From NCBI RefSeq assembly GCF_005671395.1, contig NZ_CP040428.1, positions 3,224,001 to 3,288,000 of the forward strand: 64,000 nucleotides of DNA, in the 5' to 3' direction. Made by a program: the position numbers and the translations under genes. The DNA comes from Jejubacter calystegiae. GTDB taxonomy: Bacteria > Pseudomonadota > Gammaproteobacteria > Enterobacterales > Enterobacteriaceae. The notes below the pieces were generated by a model. The model did no database searches. It was not told where the DNA came from and saw only the letters and a list, made by a program, of their open reading frames with translations. Below are positions 63,637 to 64,000 of the stretch, in pieces. Numbering within the stretch: the first letter of the stretch is position 1; the number at the start of each line of letters is the position of its first letter.

Positions 63637-64000
63637 ATGCTCAGGGTGTTTAGAAATTTACTCGCTACCTTTCTTTTGGTAGTTAGCAGTTCAGTCGGCG
63701 CCGGAGAGATATGGATTCAGCCAGGCGATAGTCGGGTTATCCAGTTACAAGAAAATATTGATACAGTTTTTGTTTCCGCTCCCGACGTTGTGGAATATGA
63801 GATTATCGGTGATAAAAGCCTGGTCGCGTATGGTAAGGAATTTGGGCGTTCCGAACTGATTGCATTTAACAAGAATGGCGAGCAGGTATTAAAAACCCTC
63901 ATGATCGTCGATGCGATTCTTGGCGAAGCGCATCAGAGAATCAGTGAGGAGTTTCCTGACAGTAAGGTGTCCATTAAAAAGATGGCCGGAACCTATATTC
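63637..64000 (+). CDS. rcpA: Flp pilus secretin RcpA/CpaC, N-terminal part
   Basis: The open frame runs off the window; 121 residues are visible. Signal peptide about residues 1-22 (FRNLLATFLLVVSSSVGAG). The start of the secretin N-domain follows: SRVIQLQENIDTVFVSAPDV then VEYEIIGDKSLVAYGKEFGR, the pilus-assembly N-domain with its typical P-x-V pattern. It builds the outer-membrane pore for the pilus. GGATCGGGAG precedes the ATG. Confidence 0.85.
   Translation, partial: MLRVFRNLLATFLLVVSSSVGAGEIWIQPGDSRVIQLQENIDTVFVSAPDVVEYEIIGDKSLVAYGKEFGRSELIAFNKNGEQVLKTLMIVDAILGEAHQRISEEFPDSKVSIKKMAGTYI

Noticed and set aside
1..64000. CRISPR arrays, insertion sequences, retrons or restriction systems
   Set aside because: No regularly spaced direct repeats, transposase, reverse transcriptase or methylase motifs were seen in any frame.

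Overview
The window is chromosomal DNA of an enterobacterium (Enterobacteriaceae, close to Escherichia/Klebsiella/Citrobacter; the genus cannot be fixed from sequence alone). Protein-level recognition of agp, yccJ, wrbA, ymdF, rutR, putA, putP, phoH and a tRNA-Ser(GGA), in the order known from the E. coli 23-25 min region, supports this. The E. coli rutA-G and efeUOB genes expected between these are absent.

Region 1 (1-15.8 kb) is the late half of a contractile-tail prophage. It runs from major capsid C-terminus, head-tail connectors, sheath, tube, a tail chaperone with a -1 frameshift site, and tape measure through baseplate, spike, fibre and fibre assembly genes. A small AT-richer cassette (8.8-9.9 kb) interrupts the baseplate operon. 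An AT-rich acyltransferase gene, probably for O-antigen modification, sits at the end. The prophage stops at a 59-bp copy of the 3' end of tRNA-Ser(UGA), which marks the attachment site.

Region 2 (16-33.3 kb) is an accessory metabolic island. It holds an M20 aminoacyl-amidase (hippuricase-like), an operon of an FAD/Fe-S GltD-like protein with pyruvate:ferredoxin/flavodoxin oxidoreductase, a decayed sodium:solute symporter, and a plus-strand cluster gcvT-gcvH-gcvP-agcS-fhs-folD. Together these could import glycine, cleave it to methylene-THF, oxidise that to formyl-THF and recover ATP through formate-THF ligase. The same enzymes run backwards would fix formate and CO2 into glycine. A near-perfect CRP site precedes gcvT.

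Region 3 (33.3-39.8 kb) is a carbohydrate catabolic operon: LsrF/DhnA-type aldolase, GlpP-type antiterminator, LyxK-like FGGY kinase, SDR, D-2-hydroxyacid dehydrogenase and an orphan galactitol-type PTS IIC. Its leader carries a 10-bp hairpin followed by a very strong terminator just before the first gene, suggesting autoregulated antitermination.

Region 4 (40-48.6 kb) has a membrane PQQ-dependent sugar dehydrogenase convergent with an OprB porin, an ExuT-like MFS transporter, a membrane protein, a NOSP-family protein and a YbdG-like mechanosensitive channel. Region 5 (48.8-60.8 kb) is conserved core: agp, yccJ-wrbA, ymdF, rutR, an LprI-like gene, divergent putA/putP with PutA half-sites, phoH and tRNA-Ser(GGA), the last with a 178-bp-period trailer repeat. 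Region 6 (61.3 kb to the end) begins a Flp/Tad pilus locus: a tail-anchored ToxR-like regulator, flp pilin, prepilin peptidase, rcpC/cpaB and the start of the secretin gene.
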